Source: Capsulimonas corticalis | Lineage (GTDB): Bacteria > Armatimonadota > Armatimonadia > Armatimonadales > Capsulimonadaceae | DNA: 64,000 nt | Direction of reading: 5' to 3' | Assembly: GCF_003574315.2 (NCBI RefSeq) | Contig: NZ_AP025739.1 | Coordinates: 4,588,001 to 4,652,000 of the forward strand | In this document: positions 1 through 8,503 of the stretch, piece by piece | Layout of the letters: every line of letters begins with the position of its first letter | How positions within the stretch are numbered: the first letter of the stretch is position 1 | Position numbers and translations under genes: made by a program | The notes under the pieces: generated by a model | The model's input: the letters and a program-made list of their open reading frames with translations, nothing else | Databases searched by the model: none | What the model was told of the DNA's origin: nothing

Positions 1-2216
1 CCAAGCGCTTCTCCATCGAAGGCACCGACATGGTCGTGCCGATCCTCGACGCCATTATCCACGCCGCCTCCGTCGCCGACACGCGCGAAATCGTCATGGG
101 TATGGCGCACCGAGGCCGTCTGAACGTCCTCGCGCATATCCTCGGCAAACCCTACAGCGCGATCCTGGCGGAGTTCCAGGCGGCGAAGGACGAATCGTCG
201 GCGGTCTCCGGAACGGGTTCGTCGGGCTGGACGGGCGATGTCAAGTACCATATGGGCGCGCGCCGCAACTATTCGGAGAATGGCGGGCATGAGATGCCCA
301 TCACGCTGGCGCCGAACCCGAGCCACCTGGAGTTCGTCGATCCCGTCGCCGTGGGCCGCGCCCGCGCCGCGCAGGAAACACGCCAGGGACGCCGCAAGAC
401 GCTGCACGACCCGAGCGCTTCGCTGGCGATCCTGATCCATGGCGACGCGGCGTTCCCCGGCCAGGGCGTCGTCGCGGAGACGCTCAACCTTTCGCAGCTC
501 TTCGGTTATGATGTGGGCGGCACGATCCATATCATCACGAACAACCAGATCGGTTTCACCACCAGCCCGCGCGATTCGCGCTCGACGCTGTACGCCAGCG
601 ACCTGGCGAAGGGGTTCGAGATCCCGATTGTCCATGTCAACGCCGACGATCCAGAGGCGTGTATCGCCGCCGCGCGGATGGCGCACGCGTACCGCGAGCG
701 CTTCGGCAAGGATTTCTTGATCGACCTTGTGGGATACCGGCGCTGGGGACACAACGAGGGCGACGAACCGTCCTTCACGCAGCCCCGGATGTACGAGAAC
801 ATCTCGACGCATCCAACAGTGCGCGAACTCTGGGGCCGCGAACTGGAGCGCGCCGGTCTGCTCACGCGGGACGAAGTCAACGCGATGATCAAGACGGTGC
901 AGGATACGCTGCAAGAGGCGCGCACGACTCCGTCCGGCCGTGGTCTCTCCAAGGGACCGCTGCCGTACGGCAGCGGCGAAAACTCCCTGCCGCATGTGGA
1001 CACCGCCGTTCCGGCCGAGCGTTTGATCGAGCTCAACGAAGCGCTGCTGGCCCGCCCGGTGGGCTTCACCGCGAACGCCAAGCTGGACCGCACCTTGATC
1101 GTCCGCCGCCGCGCGGGCATTCAGGAAGAGAACGGCATTGAGTGGGCGCACGCGGAAGCGCTGGCGTTCGCGTCGATCCTGACCGAAGGCACGCCGATCC
1201 GTCTCAGCGGGCAGGACGCCGAGCGCGGCACCTTCTCCACGCGTCACTCCGTGCTGCACGACCCGACGACCGGCGAGCGCTACACGCCTTTGCAGGAACT
1301 GCCGCAGTCCACGGCGAGCTTCGCCGTGTACAACAGCCCGCTCTCCGAAACGGCGGCGCTGGGCTTTGAATACGGCTACAGTATGCACGCGGCCGGCGTC
1401 TTGGTGCTCTGGGAAGCGCAGTTCGGCGACTTCGTCAACGGCGCGCAGGTCATCGTCGACCAGTTCCTGGTTTCGGGCAACGCCAAGTGGCTGCAAACCC
1501 CGTCGCTTGTACTGCTGCTGCCCCATGGCTACGAAGGGCAGGGGCCGGAGCACTCCAGCGGACGCGTCGAGCGGTTCCTTCAGCTTGCGGCTTCGGACAA
1601 CATCCGTATCGTCAACTGCACGACGGCGGCGCAGTACTTCCACGTCCTGCGGCGTCAGGCGGCGCTGCTGCACACCGCGCCGCGCCCATTGATCATCATG
1701 ACGCCGAAGGGCCTGCTGCGCCATCCCAAGGCGGCGTCGTCATTGCAGGATCTGGCGACGGGCCACTTCCAGACGGTGATCGACGACGCGGCGGCGCGAA
1801 GCCACGCATCGGACATTTCCCGCATTGTGCTCAGCAGCGGCAAGGTCTATGTCGATCTGATCGGAAACGAAGCGTTCGCCGAAGCGTCCAGCCATCTCGC
1901 GGCGGTGCGCGTCGAGCAGCTCTACCCGTTCCCCGGCGATGTCCTGCGCGATACCCTGGCCTCCTATCCGAACGCTCAGGAGATCGTCTGGATGCAGGAG
2001 GAGCCGAAGAATATGGGCGCCTGGACTTACATGGAGCCCAAACTGCGCGACCTGCTCGCTCCTGGACAGACGCTGACTTACGTCGGCCGTCCGGAGTCCG
2101 CGAGCCCGGCCGAAGGCTCCATCCGCCGGCACACGACCGAGCAGAACCGGATCGTGGCGGCGGCTCTGAGCGCCGCGCCGGCCCTCAAGGTCAAAAAGGC
2201 CGTCGTCAAATCGTGA
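1..2216 (+). CDS. sucA: 2-oxoglutarate dehydrogenase E1 component, 5'-truncated by the window edge
   Basis: Thiamine-diphosphate-dependent E1 subunit of the 2-oxoglutarate dehydrogenase complex, which decarboxylates 2-oxoglutarate and passes succinyl to the E2 lipoyl group in the TCA cycle. The reading frame is already open at base 3 (KRFSIEGTDM...), so the N-terminus lies outside the window; the ATG at base 30 is internal. About 738 codons are present. Visible family features are MGMAHRGRLNVL, DVKYHMGAR, the long NPSHLEFVDPVAVGRARA stretch, GDAAFPGQGVV with NNQIGFTT (the diphosphate/metal region), and the C-terminal VWMQEEPKNMGAW. The E2 gene follows 60 bp downstream on the same strand, which supports an odh operon. 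Identity is very secure; only the 5' end is missing. Confidence 0.96.
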   Translation, partial: KRFSIEGTDMVVPILDAIIHAASVADTREIVMGMAHRGRLNVLAHILGKPYSAILAEFQAAKDESSAVSGTGSSGWTGDVKYHMGARRNYSENGGHEMPITLAPNPSHLEFVDPVAVGRARAAQETRQGRRKTLHDPSASLAILIHGDAAFPGQGVVAETLNLSQLFGYDVGGTIHIITNNQIGFTTSPRDSRSTLYASDLAKGFEIPIVHVNADDPEACIAAARMAHAYRERFGKDFLIDLVGYRRWGHNEGDEPSFTQPRMYENISTHPTVRELWGRELERAGLLTRDEVNAMIKTVQDTLQEARTTPSGRGLSKGPLPYGSGENSLPHVDTAVPAERLIELNEALLARPVGFTANAKLDRTLIVRRRAGIQEENGIEWAHAEALAFASILTEGTPIRLSGQDAERGTFSTRHSVLHDPTTGERYTPLQELPQSTASFAVYNSPLSETAALGFEYGYSMHAAGVLVLWEAQFGDFVNGAQVIVDQFLVSGNAKWLQTPSLVLLLPHGYEGQGPEHSSGRVERFLQLAASDNIRIVNCTTAAQYFHVLRRQAALLHTAPRPLIIMTPKGLLRHPKAASSLQDLATGHFQTVIDDAAARSHASDISRIVLSSGKVYVDLIGNEAFAEASSHLAAVRVEQLYPFPGDVLRDTLASYPNAQEIVWMQEEPKNMGAWTYMEPKLRDLLAPGQTLTYVGRPESASPAEGSIRRHTTEQNRIVAAALSAAPALKVKKAVVKS

Positions 2217-2276
2217 AAAAGCCGGGGCGCCGTGATTATGCCCCGGAGATCAACGCAAAAAGGAGCGGAGTGAACA

Positions 2277-3524
2277 ATGCCCGTTGAAATACGTGTGCCG
2301 CAGCTTGGCGAATCGATCGTCGAGGCGACCATCACACGGTGGCTGAAAAAAGACGGGGACGCCGTGACGGCGGGAGAGACCATTCTCGAGCTGGATACGG
2401 ATAAGGTGAACGTGGAAGTGCCGGCGGACGAAAGCGGCGTGATCCAGGGCATTACCGGCGCGGAAGGCGACACCGTGGCGGTGGGCGACCTTCTGGCGAC
2501 CATCGTGCCCGCTGCCGCGGCGCCGGTTGCGGCCGCGCCCGTGGCCGCCACCGCCGTGGCCGCCGAAGCGCCCGCGCCGGTGGCGGAGACCCACGCGTCT
2601 CCCGTCGCCAAGCGCCTCGCCGACAGCAACAATGTCGATCTGAGCCAGCTCAAAGGCAGTGGCCCGAATGGCCGGATCGTGAAGGATGACGTCGCGACCT
2701 TCGTCGAGCGCCAGGCGGAAGCCCCCGCGACCGCCACGACAATCGCGGCGGCCGCCTCGGCGGCCGCGCCCGCGTCGAAGCCCGCCCCGGCCGCTCCGGC
2801 GGCTGCGCCCGCTGCGCCGAGCGGACGCCCGGAGGAGCGCGTGCGGATGACGCGCCGCCGCCAGACGATCGCCACTCGCCTGGTCGAAGCGCAGCACACC
2901 GCCGCGATGCTGACGACCTTCAACGAGATCGACATGACCGCCGTCATGGAAGTCCGCAAGCGCCGCAAAGATTCGTTCAAGGAAAAGCACGGCGTCGGCC
3001 TCGGCTTCATGTCGTTCTTCACCAAGGCGACCATCGGCGCGCTCAAAGCCTTCCCGTACGTCAACGGCGAGATCCAGGGCGATGAGATCGTGCTGAAGAA
3101 GTACTACGACATCGGCGTCGCCGTGGGCGTCGAAGAGGGCCTCGTCGTTCCCGTCGTGCGCGACGCGGACCGCAAGACCTTCGCCGAGATCGAAAAGGAA
3201 ATCGGCTCGCTCGCCGGCAAAGCGCGCGAGAACAAGCTGACGATCGCCGAGATGCTGGGCGGCACGTTCACCATCACCAACGGCGGCGTCTACGGCTCCC
3301 TGATGTCCACCCCGATCCTGAACACCCCGCAGGTCGGCATCCTCGGCATGCACAAGATCGAGGAACGGCCCATCGCCGTCGCCGGTCAAGTGGTCATCCG
3401 CCCGATGATGTACGTCGCGCTGTCCTACGATCACCGGATCGTCGACGGCGGCACCGCCGTGCGGTTCCTGGTGAAGATCAAGGAACTGCTGGAAGACCCG
3501 GAGTCGCTGCTGCTGGAAGGCTAA
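2277..3524 (+). CDS. sucB: Dihydrolipoyllysine-residue succinyltransferase (E2 of 2-oxoglutarate dehydrogenase)
   Basis: E2 core of the 2-oxoglutarate dehydrogenase complex; moves the succinyl group from lipoate to CoA. Domains in order: an N-terminal lipoyl domain (residues 1-77, with lipoylated Lys43 in DTDKVNVEV), an Ala/Pro-rich linker, an E3-binding peripheral domain (around [15 protein letters not shown]...[11 protein letters not shown]), a second Ala/Pro linker, then the acyltransferase core ending with [10 protein letters not shown], where His386 and Asp390 are the expected catalytic pair. The length of 415 aa is normal for the family. The ATG is preceded by AGGAGCGG. It directly follows sucA, which makes the succinyl assignment preferable to pyruvate E2. 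A terminator follows. Confidence 0.96.
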   Translation: MPVEIRVPQLGESIVEATITRWLKKDGDAVTAGETILELDTDKVNVEVPADESGVIQGITGAEGDTVAVGDLLATIVPAAAAPVAAAPVAATAVAAEAPAPVAETHASPVAKRLADSNNVDLSQLKGSGPNGRIVKDDVATFVERQAEAPATATTIAAAASAAAPASKPAPAAPAAAPAAPSGRPEERVRMTRRRQTIATRLVEAQHTAAMLTTFNEIDMTAVMEVRKRRKDSFKEKHGVGLGFMSFFTKATIGALKAFPYVNGEIQGDEIVLKKYYDIGVAVGVEEGLVVPVVRDADRKTFAEIEKEIGSLAGKARENKLTIAEMLGGTFTITNGGVYGSLMSTPILNTPQVGILGMHKIEERPIAVAGQVVIRPMMYVALSYDHRIVDGGTAVRFLVKIKELLEDPESLLLEG

Positions 3525-3554
3525 CAGCGTCTTTACAGGCGTTTAACTGAGAAT

Positions 3555-3587
3555 AATTGCCGCTGGTTTTTGCGACCGGCGGCAATT
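3555..3587 (+). terminator. Rho-independent terminator after sucAB
   Basis: A 13-bp stem, AATTGCCGCTGGT with ACCGGCGGCAATT (one G-T or mismatch position), closes a short loop and runs into TTTTG. It lies 30 bp after the sucB stop, so it probably ends the sucAB transcript. Confidence 0.75.
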
Positions 3588-3735
3588 TTGCGTTTAACCT
3601 GGAACCGAATGTCGGTATTCTGGCGTTGTATCGATATGAAAACGATGAAACAAAACATGGTTTTGCGTTGTCGTTATGAGAGAAGACTCAGACACTACTG
3701 AGCGGTAAACGAGAAATACACATACGGAGAAACCC

Positions 3736-4281
3736 ATGAAAAAGACAATGATTGTCAGCACGATCGCTTTGCTCGCGAGCGTCCTTGGAACCTCGGCGGC
3801 TCAGGCTCAGGATGCCCCGGTGCAGAAGCCGCTCAGCATCAAGATCGGTGGATACTTCCCGTCCGGCGGCGACGCGCGCACGCTCGGCAACACGTGGCTG
3901 CACGTTGGCGGAGACTATGCGTTCGGCAAGACCGACACGGCGTCGCCGCTGCTGAAGCTGGGATATGTGGATTATTCCGGCAAGGAGAAGGACGGCGTGC
4001 GTGGACAGTACATTGGCGTCGGCCTTGGCGTCCGCGCCTATGCGAATAAAGCGACCAACACCACCGTGTCTCCGTTCTACGGCGCGGGGCTCGGCGTTTA
4101 CTTCGAGCAGGCGAAGGGCGGCGGCCAAACCAAGAATACGACCGGTGTCGGACTGAAGGCCAGCGTCGGTGTTGAACTGAACCAGGGCGCATTCATCGAA
4201 GGCGGCTACACCTACCTTCCGCAGAAAGTCAGCGACACGGATCTGAGCGGCTTCAGCGCGGATCTGGGATACCGGTTCTAA
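3736..4281 (+). CDS. Small outer-membrane beta-barrel-like protein
   Basis: Secreted protein of 181 aa, function unknown. Residues 1-26 form a clear Sec signal peptide (MKKTMIVSTIALLAS... ending AQAQ-D). The mature part is rich in Gly and alternating aromatic and small residues (LKIGGYFPSGG, WLHVGGDYAF, PLLKLGYVDYSG, GQYIGVGLGVRAY, SPFYGAGLGVYF, FIEGGYTYLP) and ends LGYRF with a terminal Phe, the usual signature of an OmpA/OmpW-type eight-strand barrel. The ATG follows ACGGAGAAACCC. It stands alone between the sucAB terminator and the convergent minus-strand operon, so context gives no function. The barrel call is inference from pattern, not from a recognised family. Confidence 0.7.
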   Translation: MKKTMIVSTIALLASVLGTSAAQAQDAPVQKPLSIKIGGYFPSGGDARTLGNTWLHVGGDYAFGKTDTASPLLKLGYVDYSGKEKDGVRGQYIGVGLGVRAYANKATNTTVSPFYGAGLGVYFEQAKGGGQTKNTTGVGLKASVGVELNQGAFIEGGYTYLPQKVSDTDLSGFSADLGYRF

Positions 4282-5105
4282 GTTAAGCCCGCCGCGAGCG
4301 GCGGCAGGATCTTATAGACGACGCGGCTTTTGCGGCCGGTGACGCTCTCCTCGACCAGCGATTCGATCTCTGGGGGGAGGGCGTCGCGCCGTGGATGCTT
4401 GATCACGACGCGGCGGCGGGCGACGCGGCGCGCTTCGTGGATTGAGGCGGTGTCCAGCGGCTCCGTGTTTCCAAAGAGCGCCAGCGGGCTGACGGAGTTT
4501 TCGGAGCCGGGCAGGCGTTCGTCGAAGAAGGGGTCGAAGTACACCAGGTCGAACGATGCGTCCGGGGCCTCGCGCAGATAGTCGCGGTAGCTGGCCGTCA
4601 CGACATGCACGCGCCGCATTGCTTCTTCCAGGATCTTGGGCTCCAGGTCGAAGCGGCTCACGCCGTCGCGCGTGACGGCCGCAAGCTCCGGCACGCTCTC
4701 CAAACCCACGACCTTTCCCGTTTCTCCCACCATCAGCGCCGCGAGAGTCGCCTCGCCGGCGAAGCCGAGCGTGCAGTCCAGGACCGATTCACCGGGCTGC
4801 AACGCGGCTGCTTCGACGTATAGGTCCCGCCAGCCGCGCGTGACATTGTAACCCCGCAGCATCGCCAGGTTGGGATGGAATGAGTATTCGAACTCGGAAT
4901 CGCCGTCGCGCAGCACCAGCTTGGTGTGCGTGACGACCAGCGCACGTTTGGCGCCGGTGGCGGCGAGGACTTCGGGGATATTGTCTTTCTCGCGGGGATA
5001 GTAAACGCCGCCCAGTTCATGCGCGAGCGCTCGCGCCCGCTCCTGAAGATCCGGCCGGCCCTTGACGCCGGTGGTGACGCATAGGGGAATTGCAGACTGC
5101 GTCAT
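4278..5105 (-). CDS. RsmJ-like class I SAM-dependent methyltransferase (DUF548 type)
   Basis: Putative SAM-dependent methyltransferase of 275 aa. The N-terminal 100 residues (LCVTTGVKGRPDLQERA..., GAKRALVVTHTKLVLRDGDSEFEYSFHPNLAMLR) match the layout of RsmJ-like proteins. The Rossmann part carries VLDCTLGFAGEATLAAL as the SAM-binding loop and LVYFDPFFDERLPGS in place of the RsmJ-type YLDPMYPHR catalytic loop. RsmJ methylates N2 of a guanine in 16S rRNA; whether this homologue does so is unproven. The ATG at 5105 overlaps the stop of the upstream gene in an ATGA, which fixes the start and implies translational coupling to the Enzyme I-like gene. The 3' end stops at the barrel gene with a 4-bp overlap of convergent ends. 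Confidence 0.72.
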   Translation of the reverse strand: MTQSAIPLCVTTGVKGRPDLQERARALAHELGGVYYPREKDNIPEVLAATGAKRALVVTHTKLVLRDGDSEFEYSFHPNLAMLRGYNVTRGWRDLYVEAAALQPGESVLDCTLGFAGEATLAALMVGETGKVVGLESVPELAAVTRDGVSRFDLEPKILEEAMRRVHVVTASYRDYLREAPDASFDLVYFDPFFDERLPGSENSVSPLALFGNTEPLDTASIHEARRVARRRVVIKHPRRDALPPEIESLVEESVTGRKSRVVYKILPPLAAGLT

Positions 5106-6241
5106 AGCGTTCGGATGATCTCCTTGATACTCTCGATCTCGTCCGGCCTGCCCGTCAGCGCCGTGACGCCGAGCGCGACGGCGGCGTCCAAAAACGCCGC
5201 GCGGTCGGCCAATGAGGCGTCCTGGAAATCTTCGTCCGCGCAAAGCATCATTACCGGGGCGCTGGAACGGCGCGCCGCCAGGACGATGCGCTCGGCGGCC
5301 TCCAGGTCTTCGGCCTGCGTGGGGACGATGGCGACTCCGGCGAAGTCATCGAAGTCGTCCGGAATATCGTCCGCGGATTGCGTTATCGGCATGCCGGCGA
5401 CAAGCAGGGGGCGCAGGAAGGGCTCGTCGCCATCCTGCAAAAAGATTTCGGTGTCGGCGAATTGATCGCGCACGTCTTCGGCGAGCCAGGGCGGCGTGAT
5501 TAGGCGGATCTGCCCTTCCGCGCAGGCGCGCAGCATCGGCGAGAGCGCCAATCGCTCCAATTCCTGATCCAGCACGATCGCCAGCGCGCCGACTTCGTCG
5601 AGCAGCGTCTTCCAGGTCTGCGTCTGGTCCTCGGAGTTTTGTGGCTCGTCGAACGTCCCAAAGACGGTGTTATCCGGCGGCAGATACACGCCATCGGCGC
5701 CGGCCCGCATCGCGAGCGAAACATCTTCGAGCGACCGGGCGATGGCGAGCACTTCGACACGGATATTGGCGTAGGCGGTCCGGGCCGGCAGATGGGCCGA
5801 ATCCACGAAATAGACACGCGCGCGGCTCGCCGGCTTTTGATAGCGGGCGATCACGGACGCGTCGGCGTCGATATACACGCGGCCCCGGTCGCCGTCGAGC
5901 ACGAGGATATCGAACTCATTGACGTTTTCAAGAAACGGCGTTCCCAGACCGGAGACGATGGGGTAGGGCGCCGAAAACGGTTCGGCGTCTTCCGCGACGG
6001 CGATGCCCAGGACTTCCAGACCGACCATCGGCGCGCCGACCACTCCCGGATATAGCCGGTCCATCACCAGGATCACCTGAGAGGGCTCCGGGTCGGATTC
6101 GTAGAACCCGCGAAGCTCGGCGGCGGCCGCGCGGCGGCGGCGCTCGGGGTGCAGCGCGGGGCCGAAGCGGTCGATCGTCAGCCGCGCCGCCGCGGCGATG
6201 GCGACGCCTCCGGAGATGGGCTGTCCCAGGAAGACTTCCAT
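5102..6241 (-). CDS. Degenerate PTS Enzyme I / PEP-utilising-enzyme-like protein
   Basis: 379 aa, clearly shaped like the EI branch of PEP-utilising enzymes but reduced. Residues 1-16 (MEVFLGQPISGGVAIA) match the EI N-terminal strand; VILVMDRLYPG matches the VILVADDLTPS segment; NEFDILVLDGDRGRVYIDAD matches the end of the phosphohistidine domain; VEVLAIARSLEDVSLAMRAGADGVYL matches the start of the PEP-binding barrel. The HPr-binding helical domain is almost absent, and the GGxTSHxAI active-site histidine region reads GVVGAPMVGLEVLG, with no histidine. True EI is about 575 aa. I infer a non-catalytic or regulatory role. The start at 6241 is one base after the LptA-like stop; the end overlaps the methyltransferase start. 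Confidence 0.7.
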   Translation of the reverse strand: MEVFLGQPISGGVAIAAAARLTIDRFGPALHPERRRRAAAAELRGFYESDPEPSQVILVMDRLYPGVVGAPMVGLEVLGIAVAEDAEPFSAPYPIVSGLGTPFLENVNEFDILVLDGDRGRVYIDADASVIARYQKPASRARVYFVDSAHLPARTAYANIRVEVLAIARSLEDVSLAMRAGADGVYLPPDNTVFGTFDEPQNSEDQTQTWKTLLDEVGALAIVLDQELERLALSPMLRACAEGQIRLITPPWLAEDVRDQFADTEIFLQDGDEPFLRPLLVAGMPITQSADDIPDDFDDFAGVAIVPTQAEDLEAAERIVLAARRSSAPVMMLCADEDFQDASLADRAAFLDAAVALGVTALTGRPDEIESIKEIIRTL

Positions 6242-6242
6242 C

Positions 6243-7190
6243 TTAGCCGCCTTTCTCCGGAGCGGTGTCCGGCGCCGCCAGCGTCTGAGGATCGGGAGCA
6301 GCATCCGGCTTGGTCGCTGGCGCCGTGGGAGCCGTCGGGGCGGGCTTCGCCGGAGGCGGGCCTGAAGATGTCGGCGGCGGCGCGACGGGCATTGGAGGCA
6401 GCAGGCCCGTGCCGTTTTTGCCGTCATCGCCGGGGCTGGCGGCGTCCTCCGCATTCTTTGTCTTGAACTTGCCGTGTGTCGGCACCGGGATCGTCACGGA
6501 TTCATCGTTCTCGTCGACGCCGATGACGACACGGCTTGCTCGGATGATATTGCCCTCGGTGTCGCGGGCGAGAACGTTCCCGACCAGCGTCACCTTCTTG
6601 GCGTTGCCGTCGTACTGGCCCGAATCGGCGGTCAGCACGCGGTTCTTTTGGTGGACGGTCAGCGCGCCGGGGACCGTGCCGATCTTTTTCTTGTAATCGT
6701 AAGTCATCAGCTCGCACGTCATGGTCGCGGCGTCATGGAAGCGGCTGCGCAGCGATGTCGACGGCGAGGCGGCGTCCTTGGCGCTGGGTTTGACCACCAG
6801 GACGATGTTATCGCGCACCGTCGCGAGGTGGCGGGTGAAATCGATGAAGCCGTTCTTGCCGTTCAGATCGCTTTGCGGATCGTAAAGATGGACGGGCGCG
6901 AGCGACTTCGCGTTCAGGGCGCGTTGCTGATCGTCGAGGTTGACGATCGCCGCGTCGGTTTTCAGATAAGTGTCTTCCTGGCTGAGCGTCACGCCCTGAC
7001 TCATCTCCACCGTTCGCGGGGCGTTGAGCCAGCGGGAAAAGCCGGCGTCATAGGTGACGAAGTCGCCGCCGGATTCAGCGTTCGCGGCGCTTTGCGCGGC
7101 GGGCGTGCGCCAGGGGGCCGCGACGAGCGCGGCGCTCACGGCGGCGACGCCCGCCGCCGCCCATATGGCGCGATGTTTACTGCTGGACAT
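6243..7190 (-). CDS. lptA: LptA/OstA-like LPS-transport periplasmic protein
   Basis: Periplasmic protein of 315 aa resembling the OstA/LptA family, which bridges the LptBFGC complex and outer-membrane LptD in lipopolysaccharide export. An N-terminal signal peptide or anchor (residues 7-32) is followed by repeated short beta elements of LptA type: VEMSQGVTLSQEDTYLKTDAAIV, LYDPQSDLNGKNGFIDF, VLTADSGQYDGNAKKVTLVG and VLARDTEGNIIRASRVVI. The last 70 residues are a Pro/Ala/Thr-rich tail (about positions 245-315) that is not part of the family and may be disordered. It starts 3 bp after the LptC stop and ends 1 bp before the Enzyme I-like start, so these genes are one operon. Confidence 0.72.
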   Translation of the reverse strand: MSSSKHRAIWAAAGVAAVSAALVAAPWRTPAAQSAANAESGGDFVTYDAGFSRWLNAPRTVEMSQGVTLSQEDTYLKTDAAIVNLDDQQRALNAKSLAPVHLYDPQSDLNGKNGFIDFTRHLATVRDNIVLVVKPSAKDAASPSTSLRSRFHDAATMTCELMTYDYKKKIGTVPGALTVHQKNRVLTADSGQYDGNAKKVTLVGNVLARDTEGNIIRASRVVIGVDENDESVTIPVPTHGKFKTKNAEDAASPGDDGKNGTGLLPPMPVAPPPTSSGPPPAKPAPTAPTAPATKPDAAPDPQTLAAPDTAPEKGG

Positions 7191-7193
7191 AAG

Positions 7194-7820
7194 CTAATTT
7201 ACCAATCGGCCGATCCGGAAGGTTCCGTGAAGACGCCGGAGCGTGAGGTTTTGCGTGCGCGTGTCGAAGCTGATCGCCGATCCCGTCGCCGCGCCCATTC
7301 CTCCTGGAAACACCGCCTGCACCACTCCCGGAGCCTGGATGAGATGATGCGTTTCGTCCCAAACCAGCCGGTCCGTACGGAATGTCGGACCGCCCGATTT
7401 CAGAATTCGCGCCTCAATGCCGCCATTCAATTGGAGAAACGAGGAGGTGGAGGAGCCGGCTCCGGCCAGTCCGCCCGGAGATTGGAACGCCGCCTGACGG
7501 GCGCTCATTTTGACGATTGGGCGTTCGTGGGCGTCGTAGAAAACCCCATCATGAACGTCGTCGGCCGTGACCGAATAATGGTCACGGCCGACGGAGATCG
7601 TCTTCGCTTGAACGCGCCACTGCACGCGGCCGCCGCTGCGGCCCGTGACAGTGGCGTCCGAAATCTGAAGCGCCATCTGGCCCATCGGATTCATCTGCGG
7701 ATTCATCAAATCCGCGAATGGCTGGTATCGGCCCAGCGAACGATAGCTCCAGATGGTCAGGCCCGCAATCACGATCGCCAGCAGGATCAGCCATGTCTGC
7801 GTGTTCCGCAGCTTCATCAT
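7194..7820 (-). CDS. lptC: LptC-like LPS export protein
   Basis: Inner-membrane anchored periplasmic protein of 208 aa, consistent with LptC, which hands lipopolysaccharide from LptBFG to LptA. One N-terminal transmembrane anchor (about residues 8-26, WLILLAIVIAGLTIW) is followed by the beta-jellyroll pattern of the family: ALQISDATVTGRSGGRVQWRVQAKTI, then TADDVHDGVFYD and DRLVWDETHHLIQAPGVV, alternating short strands. The LptA-like gene follows at 3 bp, which strongly supports the assignment, since lptC-lptA adjacency is conserved. A lipoprotein gene ends 11 bp upstream. Confidence 0.72.
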   Translation of the reverse strand: MMKLRNTQTWLILLAIVIAGLTIWSYRSLGRYQPFADLMNPQMNPMGQMALQISDATVTGRSGGRVQWRVQAKTISVGRDHYSVTADDVHDGVFYDAHERPIVKMSARQAAFQSPGGLAGAGSSTSSFLQLNGGIEARILKSGGPTFRTDRLVWDETHHLIQAPGVVQAVFPGGMGAATGSAISFDTRTQNLTLRRLHGTFRIGRLVN

Positions 7821-7831
7821 AACAGGGCAAT

Positions 7832-8389
7832 CTAAAGCGGCGGCGGCGGCGGGTTGGTGGACAGGTCGAACGTGAACACGCCGATATTCTTCGTGCTGCC
7901 GCTGAACTTGCTGGGATCGACCGTGATCGATCCATCCACGAATGTGCTCGGAACCGGCTCCTTGACTTGCAGCTGGAATGAGCTGGGCGTGGTCACATTG
8001 GAAATGCTAAAGACGCCGTTCGCGTCAGTCGTCGATGTCAGCGTTGGCGCTCCGACAATGGTAACGACGCGTCCCGTCAACGGCTGTAGAGTTACGGTGT
8101 CTTTGAGAGTTCCCGTGACCGTATAGGCCGCGCCGGTCGTCGTCCCCGTCGTGGTTCCGGTGGTCGTTCCCGTGGTGGTCCCAGTAGTCGTTCCCGTCGT
8201 TGTGCCGGTGGTCGTCCCGGTCGTGGTTCCCGTGGTGCTTCCGGTGGTTGTGCCCGTGGTCGTGTTGTTGGAGCCGCCGCCATCACCGCCGCCCCCGCCT
8301 CCGCCGCAGCCGGCCAGCGTCGCCAGCGCGGCGGCGAGAGCCGCCACGAGCGTCAAAATCATCCCCGACCTTCGCGCCAATAAAAACAT
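7832..8389 (-). CDS. Lipoprotein with TGTT repeat linker and carboxypeptidase-regulatory-like domain
   Basis: Predicted lipoprotein of 185 aa. I chose the ATG at 8389 because it is preceded by TTTGGAGAACGACAC (a good ribosome site) and starts a signal peptide ending in the lipobox LATLAGC. After the Cys comes a Gly run, then about eleven TGTT units (a low-complexity linker), then roughly 90 residues reading YTVTGTLKDTVTLQPLTGRVV...TTDANGVFSISNV, the look of a carboxypeptidase regulatory-like (transthyretin-like) beta domain, and a Pro-rich end. Function unknown. The reading frame extends further upstream but without a signal or ribosome site. It lies at the head of the lptC-lptA operon. Confidence 0.68.
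   Translation of the reverse strand: MFLLARRSGMILTLVAALAAALATLAGCGGGGGGGDGGGSNNTTTGTTTGSTTGTTTGTTTGTTTGTTTGTTTGTTTGTTTGTTTGAAYTVTGTLKDTVTLQPLTGRVVTIVGAPTLTSTTDANGVFSISNVTTPSSFQLQVKEPVPSTFVDGSITVDPSKFSGSTKNIGVFTFDLSTNPPPPPL
8134..8268 (-). repeat. Tandem 12-bp-type coding repeat (TGTT units)
   Basis: About eleven imperfect 12-base units of the form GGNACNACNGGN on the coding strand encode alternating Thr-Thr-Thr-Gly. Third-codon positions vary between units while the amino acids stay fixed, so selection on the protein, not recent slippage alone, has kept it. Contained inside the lipoprotein gene. Confidence 0.8.
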
Positions 8390-8503
8390 GTGTCGTTCTC
8401 CAAAAATGCTCAGCGCGACGCCGCCGCGCAGATGATCTGCGTAACGAGAGCCCGCATACACGGAAACGATGAGATCGCCTCCGCAATCTACCGTCATTCT
8501 ACC

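Noticed and set aside
2250..3434. Open frame antisense to sucB
   Set aside because: Mirror of the Ala/Pro-rich linker regions; sucB is certain.
8134..8268. Possible CRISPR array
   Set aside because: Units are 12 bp, contiguous, in frame and without spacers; it is a coding tandem repeat.
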